DNA of 64,000 nucleotides from Achromobacter xylosoxidans. GTDB taxonomy: Bacteria > Pseudomonadota > Gammaproteobacteria > Burkholderiales > Burkholderiaceae_B. Positions 1 to 9,739 of the stretch are shown here, piece after piece; within the stretch, counting starts at the first letter, position 1; each line of letters begins with the position of its first letter. Where the stretch lies: contig NZ_LN831029.1 in the NCBI RefSeq assembly GCF_001457475.1, positions 5,022,001 to 5,086,000 of the forward strand, written 5' to 3'. Below the pieces are notes generated by a model that saw only the letters and a program-made list of their open reading frames with translations, searched no databases and was not told the origin of the DNA. The translations under genes were made by a program, and so were the position numbers.

Positions 1-782
1 TGGTGGAGGCCCGCCCGGGCGCCGCCGCCGCGATCGGCAGCGCCTCGGTGGCGCGCTCGGCGGCCGACGGCTACACACTGCTGATGGGCGGCCCGGCCGC
101 CATCGTCACCAACCGCTTCCTGCAGAAGCGCCTGGCCTACGATCCGGACAAGTTCGAGCTGGTGTCGATGGTGGCCTACACGCCCAACATCCTGCTGGCC
201 AATCCGCAGCAGCCGTTCAAGACCCTGCCCGAGATGATCGCGTATGCCCGCGCCAATCCGGGCAAGTTGACCTACGCCTCGTTCGGCACCGGCACCACCT
301 CGCACATGGCGGGGGAAATGCTCAAGTCGGTGGCCGGCATCGACATCCTGCACGTGCCCTACAAGGGCGCCGGCGAAGCCATTCCGGCGCTGCTGAGCGG
401 CCAGGTCTCGATGTACTTCGACACCATCATGACCGGCCTGCCGCAGGTCAAGAGCGGCGCGCTGCTGGCGCTGGGCATGTCCAATTCGCAGCGCTCGTCG
501 CTGGCGCCGGACATCCCGACCATCGCCGAGCAGGGCTACGCCGGCTACGACATCGCGCCGTGGTACGGGCTGGTGGCGCCGGAAGGCACGCCCGCGCCGA
601 TCCTGGACAAGCTCAACCGCGCCGTCAACAAGGTGCTTGCGGATCCCGCGTTGCGCGGTAAGCTGGCCGAAGCCGGCGCCGAGCCGCGTGGCGGCAGCCG
701 CGAGGAATTCGCCGCCTTCATCAAGGCCGAGATCCCGCGCACCAAGCAGTTGATCGACCAGGCCGGCATCACCCCGCAGTAA
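1..782 (+). CDS. Bug-family (TctC-like) periplasmic substrate-binding protein, 5' truncated by window edge
   Basis: This is the C-terminal 259 or so residues of a tripartite tricarboxylate transporter receptor of the Bug family, which binds small carboxylates or related solutes in the periplasm. The visible part has the typical family run: a DGYTLLMGG segment near the start, a YASFGTGTTSH stretch with HMAGEM, then HVPYKGAGEAIPALLSGQV, and the C-terminal NKVLADPALRGKL region. The full protein is normally about 320-330 residues, so the signal peptide and about 70 residues lie outside the window. The gene sits 25 bp before a gamma-glutamyltransferase on the same strand, so the two may be co-transcribed. 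The ligand cannot be read from sequence. Confidence 0.93.
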   Translation, partial: VEARPGAAAAIGSASVARSAADGYTLLMGGPAAIVTNRFLQKRLAYDPDKFELVSMVAYTPNILLANPQQPFKTLPEMIAYARANPGKLTYASFGTGTTSHMAGEMLKSVAGIDILHVPYKGAGEAIPALLSGQVSMYFDTIMTGLPQVKSGALLALGMSNSQRSSLAPDIPTIAEQGYAGYDIAPWYGLVAPEGTPAPILDKLNRAVNKVLADPALRGKLAEAGAEPRGGSREEFAAFIKAEIPRTKQLIDQAGITPQ

Positions 783-807
783 TTTCCCACAGAGTCTCCA
801 CGCCATC

Positions 808-2403
808 ATGTCCTCCCCCTTCGATTGGTCTTTTCCGTACGCTTCCCGAAAAATGCCGGTGCTGGCCGCCAACGCGGTGGCAACCAGCCAGCCGCTGGCG
901 GCCCAGGCCGGGCTGCGCATGCTGCTGGCGGGCGGCAATGCCGTGGACAGCGCCATCGCCACCGCCATCGCGCTGACCGTGGTCGAACCCGTGATGAACG
1001 GCATCGGCGGCGACATGTTCGCGCTGGTCTGGCACGAAGGGCGGTTGCATGGCCTGAACTCCAGCGGCTGCGCGCCGGCGGCATGGACGCCGGAGTATTT
1101 CGCCGGCCGCGACGCCATGCCTGGCACCGGCTGGGGCACGGTGACCGTGCCCGGCCAGGTGGCGGGCTGGAAGGCGCTGTCCGAACGCTTCGGCAAGCTG
1201 CCCTTCGCCAAGCTGTTCGAACCGGCGATCGCCTATGCCGAGGAAGGCTTCGCGGTCAGCCCGACGATTGCGCGCCAATGGGCCACGCAGGCGCCCAAGC
1301 TGGCGCAGGAACCGGGCTTTGCCGAGGCGTTCCTGCCGCAAGGCCGGGCGCCGCGGGCGGGCGAATGGTGGCGCTTTCCGGCGCAGGCGCGCACCTTGCG
1401 CGACATCGCCGAAAGCGGGGGCGACAGCTTCTACCGCGGCGCGCTGGCCGGCAGGATCGTCGACTTCGCGGCGCGCACCGGCGGCACCCTGGGCGCGGCC
1501 GACCTGGCCGAACACCGCCCCGAGTGGGTGACGCCGATCTCGCAGTCGTTCCGCGGCTACGAACTGCACGAAATCCCGCCCAACGGCCAGGGCATCTCGG
1601 CGCTGATGGCGCTGGGCATGCTGGAGCAGTTCGACCTGGAAGCGATGGGCCGCGACAGCGCCGATTACTACCACGTCAGCATCGAGGCCATGAAGCTGGC
1701 CTTTGCCGACCTGCATCACCACGTGGCCGATCCGCGCCACATGCGCACCGACGCCCGCGCCCTGCTCGATCGCGCCTACCTGGCCGAGCGCGCGCGCCTG
1801 ATCTCGATGGACCGCGCCGCCGTGCCGGTGGCCGGCACGCCCGCCAGCGGCGGCACGGTCTACCTGACCGCCGCCGACGCGGGCGGCACCATGGTGTCGT
1901 TCATCCAATCCAACTACCACGGCTTCGGTTCCGGGGTGGTGGTGCCGGACACCGGCATCAGCCTGCACAACCGCGGCCTGAACTTCGTGCTGACGCCGGG
2001 CCACGCCAACCAGGTGGCGCCGCGCAAGAAGCCCATGCACACCATCATCCCGGCCTTCGTCACCCGCGGCGGCGAGCCGGTGATGTCGTTCGGCGTGATG
2101 GGCGGGTCGATGCAGGCGCAAGGCCATCTGCAGATGGTGACGCGCCTGGCGGCCTTCGGCCAGAACCCGCAGGCCATGAGCGATGCGCCGCGTTTCCGGG
2201 TCGAGAAGGGGCCGGTGGTGAACGTCGAAGCGCACCTGCCCGCCGACGTGGTCGAGGCGCTGCGCCAGCGCGGCCACAACGTGGCGGTGGCGCCCGCCGA
2301 CAGCCTGGAATTCGGCTCGGCGCAACTGATCTGCCGCCTGCCGCAGGGCGGCTACGTGGCTGCGTCCGATTCGCGCCGCGACGGCCAGGCGGTCGGCTTC
2401 TAG
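808..2403 (+). CDS. ggt: gamma-glutamyltransferase family protein
   Basis: 531-residue member of the gamma-glutamyltransferase Ntn-hydrolase family, which hydrolyses or transfers gamma-glutamyl groups from glutathione-like substrates after autocleavage. The N-terminal half has ANAVATSQPLAAQAG and GGNAVDSAIATA; the expected cleavage site is the GGTVYLTAAD segment, placing the nucleophile near Thr350, followed by the glycine-rich GFGSGVVVPDTGISLHNRG and MSFGVMGG motifs. No signal peptide is visible, so it is probably cytoplasmic, like the ywrD-type branch, rather than periplasmic like E. coli Ggt. The ATG at 808 lacks a strong Shine-Dalgarno sequence. It follows a Bug receptor by 25 bp, which hints that the imported ligand could be a gamma-glutamyl or amide compound; that link is inference. 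Confidence 0.92.
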   Translation: MSSPFDWSFPYASRKMPVLAANAVATSQPLAAQAGLRMLLAGGNAVDSAIATAIALTVVEPVMNGIGGDMFALVWHEGRLHGLNSSGCAPAAWTPEYFAGRDAMPGTGWGTVTVPGQVAGWKALSERFGKLPFAKLFEPAIAYAEEGFAVSPTIARQWATQAPKLAQEPGFAEAFLPQGRAPRAGEWWRFPAQARTLRDIAESGGDSFYRGALAGRIVDFAARTGGTLGAADLAEHRPEWVTPISQSFRGYELHEIPPNGQGISALMALGMLEQFDLEAMGRDSADYYHVSIEAMKLAFADLHHHVADPRHMRTDARALLDRAYLAERARLISMDRAAVPVAGTPASGGTVYLTAADAGGTMVSFIQSNYHGFGSGVVVPDTGISLHNRGLNFVLTPGHANQVAPRKKPMHTIIPAFVTRGGEPVMSFGVMGGSMQAQGHLQMVTRLAAFGQNPQAMSDAPRFRVEKGPVVNVEAHLPADVVEALRQRGHNVAVAPADSLEFGSAQLICRLPQGGYVAASDSRRDGQAVGF

Positions 2404-2509
2404 GGCTGGCGGGCACGGCGGCGGAACACGCCGCCGGAAAGGGGCTTGATCGGTCATATGGACGACGCGGGGCGCGGCGATACTGCGGCGCAGACTCACC
2501 AAGGCCCCT

Positions 2510-3850
<1,341 letters not shown>

Positions 3851-3988
3851 GCTAGGACCTGCTCGCATCACGAGGCCCCCCCCGGGATCGGCGCGGGGCA
3901 TGAGCAGTGCGGAAGCAGCGGGCCGCCCCGCCCGCGCGGCCGCGAGACGGGCGATAATGCCCAGCTTCCCGCCACGCGACCACCATTC

Positions 3989-5251
3989 ATGCCAGCCTCC
4001 CACGCCTCCCTCGCCCTCTGGGGTATTTCCGCCCTGGCGATCGTCGGCATCCTGCTGCGCCCCTGGAAGTTGCCCGAATACGTCTGGGCCGGCGGCGCCG
4101 CCCTGCTACTGACGGCGACCGGGCTGATCCCCTGGCAGGCAGCGCTGGGCGCGGTCGGCAAGGGGCTGGACGTCTACCTGTTCCTGATCGGCATGATGGT
4201 GCTGGCCGAGCTGGCGCGCCAGCAGGGGCTGTTCGACTGGCTGGCGATGGTGGCGGCGCGCCATGCGCGCGGGTCGGCGCGGCGGCTGTTCGACCTGGTG
4301 TTCCTGGTGGGCATCCTGGTCACCGTATTCCTGTCGAACGACGCCACCGCCGTGGTGCTGACGCCGGCGGTGTACGCCGCGGCGCGGGCCGCCGGCGCGC
4401 GGCCGCTGCCGTATCTGTTCATCTGCGCCTTCATCGCCAACGCCGCCAGCTTCGTGCTGCCGATCTCCAATCCCGCCAACCTGGTGGTGTACGGCAGCCA
4501 GATGCCGCCGCTGCTGGACTGGCTGCAACGCTTCACGCTGCCGTCGCTGGCGGCCATCGGCCTGACCTACCTGGCGCTGCGCTACAGCCAGCGCGAGGCG
4601 CTGCGCCAGCCATTGCGGGCGGACATCGTGCCGCAGCCGCTGGGCAGCGGCGCGCGCCTGACCGGCATCGGCATCCTGCTGACCGCGCTGGTGCTGATGG
4701 CGGCCTCGGCATTGCATGCCGACCTGGGGTTGCCCACCTTCATTGCCGGCCTGGCCACCGCCGGTTTCATCCACCTGCGGCAGCGGCTCAATCCGCTGCC
4801 GGTGCTGCGCCACGTGGCCTGGGGCGTGCTGCCGATGGTGGCCGGCCTGTTCGTGCTGGTCGAGGGCCTGGCGCTCAGCGGCGCCATCGACGCCCTGGCG
4901 CGGGCGCTACTGCGGCTGGCGAGCGACTCGGCCGGCGGCGCGCTGTGGGGCGCCGGCATCGTCGCGGCGCTGGCCAGCAACGTCATCAATAACCTGCCGG
5001 CCGGACTGATCGCCGGGTCGGTCGGCCAGATCGCCGACCTGCCGGCGCAGACCGCCGGCGCCTTGCTGATCGGCGTGGACCTGGGCCCCAACCTGTCGAT
5101 CACCGGTTCGCTGGCGACGCTGCTGTGGCTGATCGCGGTGCGGCGCGAGGGCCAGCACGTGGGCGCGCTGCGCTTCCTGAAACTGGGCGCCTGGGTGATG
5201 CCGCCGGCGCTGCTGGGCGCGCTGCTGATGCTGGCGCTGGCCGGCGGCTGA
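3989..5251 (+). CDS. ArsB/SLC13-type anion transporter
   Basis: 420-residue inner-membrane protein of the ion transporter superfamily, with about ten to eleven hydrophobic segments. The segment FLSNDATAVVLTPAVYAAA and a second repeat-like segment ALASNVINNLPAGLIAG are the two Asn-containing re-entrant signatures of ArsB and relatives; ISNPANLVVYGSQMPPL is also typical. Length equals that of ArsB (about 428), which exports arsenite. No arsR, arsC or arsA is adjacent, so another anion or a Na+/H+ exchange role remains possible. It is convergent with the redoxin gene downstream and no strong ribosome binding site precedes the ATG. Confidence 0.85.
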   Translation: MPASHASLALWGISALAIVGILLRPWKLPEYVWAGGAALLLTATGLIPWQAALGAVGKGLDVYLFLIGMMVLAELARQQGLFDWLAMVAARHARGSARRLFDLVFLVGILVTVFLSNDATAVVLTPAVYAAARAAGARPLPYLFICAFIANAASFVLPISNPANLVVYGSQMPPLLDWLQRFTLPSLAAIGLTYLALRYSQREALRQPLRADIVPQPLGSGARLTGIGILLTALVLMAASALHADLGLPTFIAGLATAGFIHLRQRLNPLPVLRHVAWGVLPMVAGLFVLVEGLALSGAIDALARALLRLASDSAGGALWGAGIVAALASNVINNLPAGLIAGSVGQIADLPAQTAGALLIGVDLGPNLSITGSLATLLWLIAVRREGQHVGALRFLKLGAWVMPPALLGALLMLALAGG

Positions 5252-5349
5252 ACCGCCGCGGGGCCGGCACAGGACGCGCCAGCGAGCCATCGCACGCGTC
5301 TCAATGGCGCCCGCAACGGCATTCGCGACGGCGGCCCGGTGCGCGGGAC

Positions 5350-5895
5350 TCAGGACTGGGGCTGGGCCAGCAGGCGCTGGATCTCGGCCTCGGTCTCGGC
5401 GTAGCGCCCCTCGCCAAAATGGCGATAGACGATGTTGCCCCCCTTGTCGATCAGGTAGAACGCCGGCCAGTACTGGTTGCGGTAGGCGTCCCAGGTCTTG
5501 TAGTCGTTGTCCTGCGCCACCGGGTATTCGATGCCGAAGCGCTTGATGGCGTCCGCCACATTCTTCGTTGTGCGCTCGAAAGGGAATTCCGGCGTGTGCA
5601 CGCCCACCACCACCAGGCCCTGGTCCTTGTACTTCTGGTGCCACTGCTTCACGTACGGCAGCGTGTTGATGCAGTTGATGCAGGTGTAGGTCCAGAAATC
5701 CACCAGCACCACCTTGCCTCGCAGGCTGGCCAGGGTGCGCGGCTCGCTGTTGAGCCAGGTCTGGATGCCGGTGAATTCCGGCGCGGGAACCGGCGCCGGG
5801 GCGGCGGCATGCGCCGCGGTCCCCAGCAACAGGCCAGCCACGGCGAGCTTGACGGAAACGAGGGCCCGGCGGGCGGAAAGGCGGATGGATGGCAT
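5350..5895 (-). CDS. periplasmic TlpA/DipZ-like thioredoxin-fold protein
   Basis: 181-residue exported redoxin. The start ATG at 5895 is chosen because it has GGAG just upstream and is followed by a Sec signal ending near AHA-AAP (about residue 29). The thioredoxin fold is clear: GKVVLVDFWTYTCINCINTLP carries the redox CxxC (CINC), followed by YPVAQDNDYKTWDAYRNQYWP with the cis-Pro region. The WTYTCINCINTLPY form is typical of the periplasmic C-terminal redoxin of DipZ. The gene lies 91 bp downstream of ccdA on the same strand, so CcdA probably supplies electrons from the cytoplasm to this protein. Confidence 0.9.
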   Translation of the reverse strand: MPSIRLSARRALVSVKLAVAGLLLGTAAHAAAPAPVPAPEFTGIQTWLNSEPRTLASLRGKVVLVDFWTYTCINCINTLPYVKQWHQKYKDQGLVVVGVHTPEFPFERTTKNVADAIKRFGIEYPVAQDNDYKTWDAYRNQYWPAFYLIDKGGNIVYRHFGEGRYAETEAEIQRLLAQPQS

Positions 5896-5907
5896 GGTGC
5901 GCTCCTT

Positions 5908-5992
5908 CAGGTCACGGAAAATCGGGTTGCGGAAAGTCGGGTTGAAAAAAAACAGGTCGCGGAAAAACGGACAGGAAAAAAACAGGTCACGC
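5908..5992. repeat. degenerate purine-rich direct repeats between ccdA and the redoxin gene
   Basis: The 85-bp stretch is built from imperfect direct copies of a CAGGTC(A/G)CG core followed by GGAAA-rich sequence. The core begins at 5908, 5953 and 5983, with partial units (TTGCGGAAAGTCGGG, GGAAAAACGG) between. The last copy overlaps the ccdA stop codon. It forms almost the whole ccdA-redoxin spacer and has A-runs unlike the GC-rich surroundings. Confidence 0.7.
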
Positions 5993-6679
5993 GAACAGGC
6001 GGCTGATCCAGGCATAGGCCAGCACGTCGTACTGGAAATGGATGGCGATGGCCGACGCCACCAGCAACACGCCGAAGGCGCGCTGCAGGCGCACGGCGTG
6101 GCGGGCGATGGCGCCGACCCGGCGGGCCGCGAAGCCGCCGCCGTAGGCAATGACCAGCATCGGGATGCCGGCGCCCAGCCCGTAGACCAGCAACAGCAGG
6201 CTGGAATGGGCCAGGTCCTGGGCGCGCGCCGCCAGGATCAGGATCGATGCCAGCACCGGCCCGGCGCAGGGCGTCCAGACCGCGCCCAGCGACATGCCCA
6301 GCAGGAAGCCGCCGGCATTGCCCGAACCGCCCCGGGCGCCCAGGCCGATCACACCCTGCAGCGGGCCGCTCAGCCGCGCCGCCAGCCAGTCGTACGGCCG
6401 CGGCCAGATGCGCGCCAGGCCGAACAGCGCCAGCGCCGCCACGGACACCGAGCGCACCGCCTCATGGGCCGATTCCACCGCGCCCGACAGCAGGCTGAGC
6501 GCGATACCCAGCCCGGAGAACGCCAGCACGAAGCCCAGCACGATGCACAGCGGCCGCAGGCGCCCGGCGCGCTCGACCGCGCTGCCCAGCAGGATCGGCA
6601 GCAGCGGCAATACGCAGGGCGAGGCTACCGTCAGCATGCCGGCGGCCAGGGCGAGCGGGGTGTCGATGAGGGTGGTCAT
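5987..6679 (-). CDS. ccdA: CcdA-family cytochrome c biogenesis / disulfide transporter membrane protein
   Basis: 230-residue polytopic membrane protein of the CcdA/DsbD-beta family, which moves reducing equivalents across the inner membrane to periplasmic thioredoxin-like partners. The first helix contains the diagnostic SPCVLPLLPILLGSAV motif; the matching second-half cysteine lies in LGAVWTPCAGPVLASIL. These two Cys residues (near residues 21 and 124) form the transmembrane redox pair. About six helices are predicted by eye. The redoxin gene follows on the same strand. It is unlikely to be full-length DsbD, as no periplasmic alpha or gamma domain is attached. Confidence 0.92.
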   Translation of the reverse strand: MTTLIDTPLALAAGMLTVASPCVLPLLPILLGSAVERAGRLRPLCIVLGFVLAFSGLGIALSLLSGAVESAHEAVRSVSVAALALFGLARIWPRPYDWLAARLSGPLQGVIGLGARGGSGNAGGFLLGMSLGAVWTPCAGPVLASILILAARAQDLAHSSLLLLVYGLGAGIPMLVIAYGGGFAARRVGAIARHAVRLQRAFGVLLVASAIAIHFQYDVLAYAWISRLFA

Positions 6680-6860
6680 GGCGGGCGGTCCGTTTCAGTC
6701 TCGATGACCGCATTGGACGCGCGGCGGGTATCCGCCCTGTGCCGGAAAGCGGGGTTTTTGCGCGGCTTTTGTATCGTGTCCGGCCGCGCATACACTACGA
6801 CACACTTCGCGCCGCGGGCGGCGCTATAACCTGCCGGACACCCCTTGCCGGAGCCCGACC

Positions 6861-7025
6861 ATGAAGCACCCCGCCCCCCCGCCGCGTCCCCGCCCCACCC
6901 TGCGCCGGCTGCTGGCCGTGCTGGCGCTGCTGGCCGGCGGCCTGGGCGCCGAAGCCGTCCAGGCCGGCCCATGCCAGCTGATCGTCAACAGCCAGGACCG
7001 CCGCCGCACCCCCCCCGCTGAGTAG
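6861..7025 (+). CDS. possible 54-residue exported peptide, or remnant
   Basis: Reading from the ATG at 6861 gives 54 residues and a TAG stop at 7023-7025, only 8 bp before the response-regulator start. The N-terminus looks like a signal peptide: basic and proline-rich residues 1-16, a hydrophobic LLAVLALLAGGLGAEAVQA core, and a possible cleavage after AQA or QAG. Only about 18 residues follow, including one cysteine. This could be a small leader-like gene, the 5' remnant of a secreted protein, or chance. I do not recognise a family. Confidence 0.3.
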   Translation: MKHPAPPPRPRPTLRRLLAVLALLAGGLGAEAVQAGPCQLIVNSQDRRRTPPAE

Positions 7026-7033
7026 AATGCGCC

Positions 7034-7771
7034 ATGGACAATCCAGACCACATCCTGATCGTCGACGACGACCGCGAGATCCGCGAGCTGGCCGGCAACT
7101 TCCTCAAGAAGAACGGCCTGAACGTCACGCTGGCGGCCGATGGCCGGCAGATGCGCAACCTGCTCGAAACGCTGACCGTCGACCTGATCGTGCTGGACAT
7201 CATGATGCCCGGCGACGACGGCCTGGTGCTGTGCCGCGAGCTGCGCGCCGGCAAGCACCGCCGCACCCCGATCCTGCTGCTGACCGCGCGCGACGAGGAC
7301 ATGGATCGCGTGCTGGGGCTGGAGATGGGCGCCGACGACTACCTGGTCAAGCCCTTCGTGGCGCGCGAGCTGCTGGCGCGGATCAAGGCGATCCTGCGCC
7401 GCACCCGCATGCTGCCGCCCAACTTCCAGGTCACCGAGCCCGGCCGCGCCGTGCGGTTCGGCGCCTGGACGCTGGACACCACCGCGCGCCACCTGCTGGA
7501 TGCCGAAGGCACGATCGTGTCGCTGAGCGGCGCCGAATACCGATTGCTGCGGGTCTTCCTGGACCATCCGCAGCGGGTGCTGAACCGCGACCAGCTGCTG
7601 AACCTGACGCAGGGGCGCGACGCCGATTTCTTCGGCCGCTCGATCGACCTGCTGGTCAGCCGCCTGCGCCAGCGGCTGCGCGAGGACGCGCGCGAGCCGA
7701 TGTATATCAAGACGGTGCGCAGCGAAGGCTATGTATTCGCCGCGCAGGTCGACGTGTCCGAGGCCACGTAG
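7034..7771 (+). CDS. OmpR/PhoB-family response regulator
   Basis: 245-residue two-component regulator. The receiver domain (about 5-120) has the acidic pocket DDD at residues 11-13, the phospho-acceptor Asp55 in LIVLDIMMPG, the conserved Thr in LLLTAR and the Lys in YLVKPF. The winged-helix DNA-binding domain (about 145-240) has LSGAEYRLLRVFLDHPQRVLNRDQLL and ends with YIKTVRSEGYVF. The partner kinase starts immediately after the stop codon (TAG then ATG with no spacer), so the two are translationally coupled. The regulated genes are not evident from position. Confidence 0.94.
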   Translation: MDNPDHILIVDDDREIRELAGNFLKKNGLNVTLAADGRQMRNLLETLTVDLIVLDIMMPGDDGLVLCRELRAGKHRRTPILLLTARDEDMDRVLGLEMGADDYLVKPFVARELLARIKAILRRTRMLPPNFQVTEPGRAVRFGAWTLDTTARHLLDAEGTIVSLSGAEYRLLRVFLDHPQRVLNRDQLLNLTQGRDADFFGRSIDLLVSRLRQRLREDAREPMYIKTVRSEGYVFAAQVDVSEAT

Positions 7772-9097
7772 ATGGCCGCCCGGGTCCCGGCCTGGCGCCG
7801 CTGGCCGCGCACCCTGGCGAGCCGGCTGTTCCTGGTCTTCCTGGTGGGCCTGGTGCTGGCCCACGGATTGTCGTTTGGACTGCAGTTCTACGAGCGCTAC
7901 CAGTCGGCCAGGAGCGTCATGCTCGACAACCTGGAACGCGACGTGGTGGTCGCGCTGGCGATCCTGAACCGCCTGCCGGCCGACGAGCGCGCCGCCTGGC
8001 TGCCGCGACTGAGCGCCAGCAACCGCCAGTACCTGTTGGGACCCGGCGATTTCGACCGGCCGTTGCAGACGCCGGCCGCCGAGGCGGTGCGCGACTCGAT
8101 CCAGGCGGCGCTGGGCAATGCCTATCCGCTGGCCTTCGGCACGGTCGGCGACGACCCCAAGCACATCCAGGCGCGCGCCACGCTGGCCGACGGCCAAGCG
8201 GTCACGCTCGACATCCACATGAGCGTGATGCCGCTGGCGATGTGGCTGCCGGTGGTGCTGCTGGCGCAGCTGGCGCTGCTGATCCTGTGCGCGTGGCTGG
8301 CGGTGCGGCTGGCGATCCGGCCGCTGACGCAGCTGGCCGGCGCGGCCGATGCGATGAGCCCCGATCGCCGCAGCCCGCGGCTGGCCGAGGACGGGCCGGC
8401 CGAAGTGGCGCAGGCCTCGGCGGCATTCAATGCCATGCAGGACCGCATCGCCGCGCACCTGGCCGAGCGCATGCAGATCCTGGGCGCGATTTCGCACGAC
8501 CTGCAAACGCCGATCACGCGCATGAAGCTGCGTTCGGAATTCATGGACGATTCGGCCGACCGCGACAAGCTGGCGCACGACCTGCAGGAAGTCGAGCAGC
8601 TGGTGCGCGACGGCCTGGCCTACGCGCGCAGCGCGGGCGCCGCCACCGAGCCGCCCGCGCGCATCGACCTGGACGCGTTCCTGGACAGCCTGGTGTGCGA
8701 CTACACCGACATCGGCAAGCCGGTGACGCTGCAAGGCCACTGCCCTGGCCCATGGCAGACCCGGCCGCGCGCCTTGCGCCGGATCCTGGGCAACCTGATC
8801 GACAACGCGCTGAAATTCGGCGGCGCGGCAGAAGTCCTGATCGGCCCGGCCGAGGACGGCCACGGTGTATCGATTCGCGTGCTGGACCGCGGCCCCGGCA
8901 TTCCCGAGCAGGAATTGCAGGCGGTGCTGCAACCGTTCTACCGGCTCGAAGGCTCGCGCAACCGCGACAGCGGCGGCACGGGCCTGGGGCTGGCGATCGC
9001 GCGGCAACTGGCCGACGTGATCGACGGCGAATTGCGGCTGCGCAATCGCGAGGGCGGCGGGCTGGAGGCGCAGGTGCTGCTGCGGCCCGCCGCCTGA
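7772..9097 (+). CDS. sensor histidine kinase, partner of the upstream response regulator
   Basis: 441-residue inner-membrane kinase. Transmembrane helix 1 spans about 17-36, a periplasmic sensor of about 120 residues follows, and helix 2 is at about 157-179. A HAMP segment (about 180-232) leads into HisKA with the phospho-accepting His242 in GAISHDLQTPITRMK. The ATPase part has the N box NLIDNALKFGG, G1 DRGPGIPE and G2 GGTGLGLAIARQLA. The periplasmic region has no domain I recognise, so the signal is unknown. The domain plan resembles EnvZ. Confidence 0.94.
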   Translation: MAARVPAWRRWPRTLASRLFLVFLVGLVLAHGLSFGLQFYERYQSARSVMLDNLERDVVVALAILNRLPADERAAWLPRLSASNRQYLLGPGDFDRPLQTPAAEAVRDSIQAALGNAYPLAFGTVGDDPKHIQARATLADGQAVTLDIHMSVMPLAMWLPVVLLAQLALLILCAWLAVRLAIRPLTQLAGAADAMSPDRRSPRLAEDGPAEVAQASAAFNAMQDRIAAHLAERMQILGAISHDLQTPITRMKLRSEFMDDSADRDKLAHDLQEVEQLVRDGLAYARSAGAATEPPARIDLDAFLDSLVCDYTDIGKPVTLQGHCPGPWQTRPRALRRILGNLIDNALKFGGAAEVLIGPAEDGHGVSIRVLDRGPGIPEQELQAVLQPFYRLEGSRNRDSGGTGLGLAIARQLADVIDGELRLRNREGGGLEAQVLLRPAA

Positions 9098-9139
9098 GCG
9101 CGGCGAGGTAGCGCGCGCTTCGATTTTCCAGATGAAAAA

Positions 9140-9167
9140 CGCCCCGCGATGTCGCCATCGCGGGGCG
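9140..9167 (-). terminator. bidirectional intrinsic terminator
   Basis: A perfect 12-bp stem (CGCCCCGCGATG with CATCGCGGGGCG) and a 4-nt loop lie between the convergent kinase and ohr genes. On the minus strand the stem is followed by TTTTT, so it terminates ohr best; on the plus strand it is followed by TTGCTTCT, which may serve the kinase operon. Confidence 0.85.
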
Positions 9168-9187
9168 TTGCTTCTGAAACTACGGAC

Positions 9188-9613
9188 TCAGAGAATCGCC
9201 AATTCCACGTCGATATTGCCGCGGATCGCGCCCGAGTAGGGGCAGGTCTGGTGCGCGGTGTCGACCAGTTGGCGCCGCTGCTCGTCCGACAGTCCCGGCA
9301 GCGAAATGTTCAGCCTGACTGCCAGCGCGTAGCGCGCGCCGCCGTCGGTCTTGCCCAGCGACACCTCGGCATCGACCGCCACGTCGCGCGGCACGGCGAT
9401 GCCGAGCTTGGCGCCGGCCAGTTGCATGGCGCCGATGAAGCAGGCGGAATAGCCGATGCCGAACAGTTGCTCGGGGTTGGTGCCGGGCCGGCCCGAGCCC
9501 GGCGGGCTGAGCGGCAGCAGCAGCGCGCCGTCATCGCTGCGGCCGGCGCCTTCGCGGCCGCCGGTGGTGTGAGTGTGGGCGGTGTACAGCACGGTTTCCA
9601 GCGCTTGGGACAT
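9188..9613 (-). CDS. ohr: organic hydroperoxide resistance protein
   Basis: 141-residue Ohr of the OsmC/Ohr superfamily, a thiol peroxidase that reduces organic hydroperoxides. The two redox cysteines are in FGIGYSACFIGAMQ and AHQTCPYSGAIRGN; the TCPYS context is specific for Ohr rather than OsmC. NPEQLF, also diagnostic, precedes the first cysteine. The start at 9613 gives the typical family length. No ohrR (MarR) regulator is adjacent, although the gene is often paired with one; the next gene is a LysR regulator in the same orientation. Confidence 0.95.
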   Translation of the reverse strand: MSQALETVLYTAHTHTTGGREGAGRSDDGALLLPLSPPGSGRPGTNPEQLFGIGYSACFIGAMQLAGAKLGIAVPRDVAVDAEVSLGKTDGGARYALAVRLNISLPGLSDEQRRQLVDTAHQTCPYSGAIRGNIDVELAIL

Positions 9614-9739
9614 GATGGCTCCTGGTATCGGAATTGAGGAACCCGCATTGCACCAAGACGCTGTATCCCGCCTGTGTCGCAAGACCGCCGCTTTTGCGTC
9701 GTACTGTATCCCGCGTCCGTGCCGGCGGCGGCGCGCGCC

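Noticed and set aside
6824..9007. 727-residue open frame antisense to the two-component genes
   Set aside because: Shadow of the response regulator and kinase; no domain, no ribosome binding site, unusual composition (Gln/His/Arg-rich).
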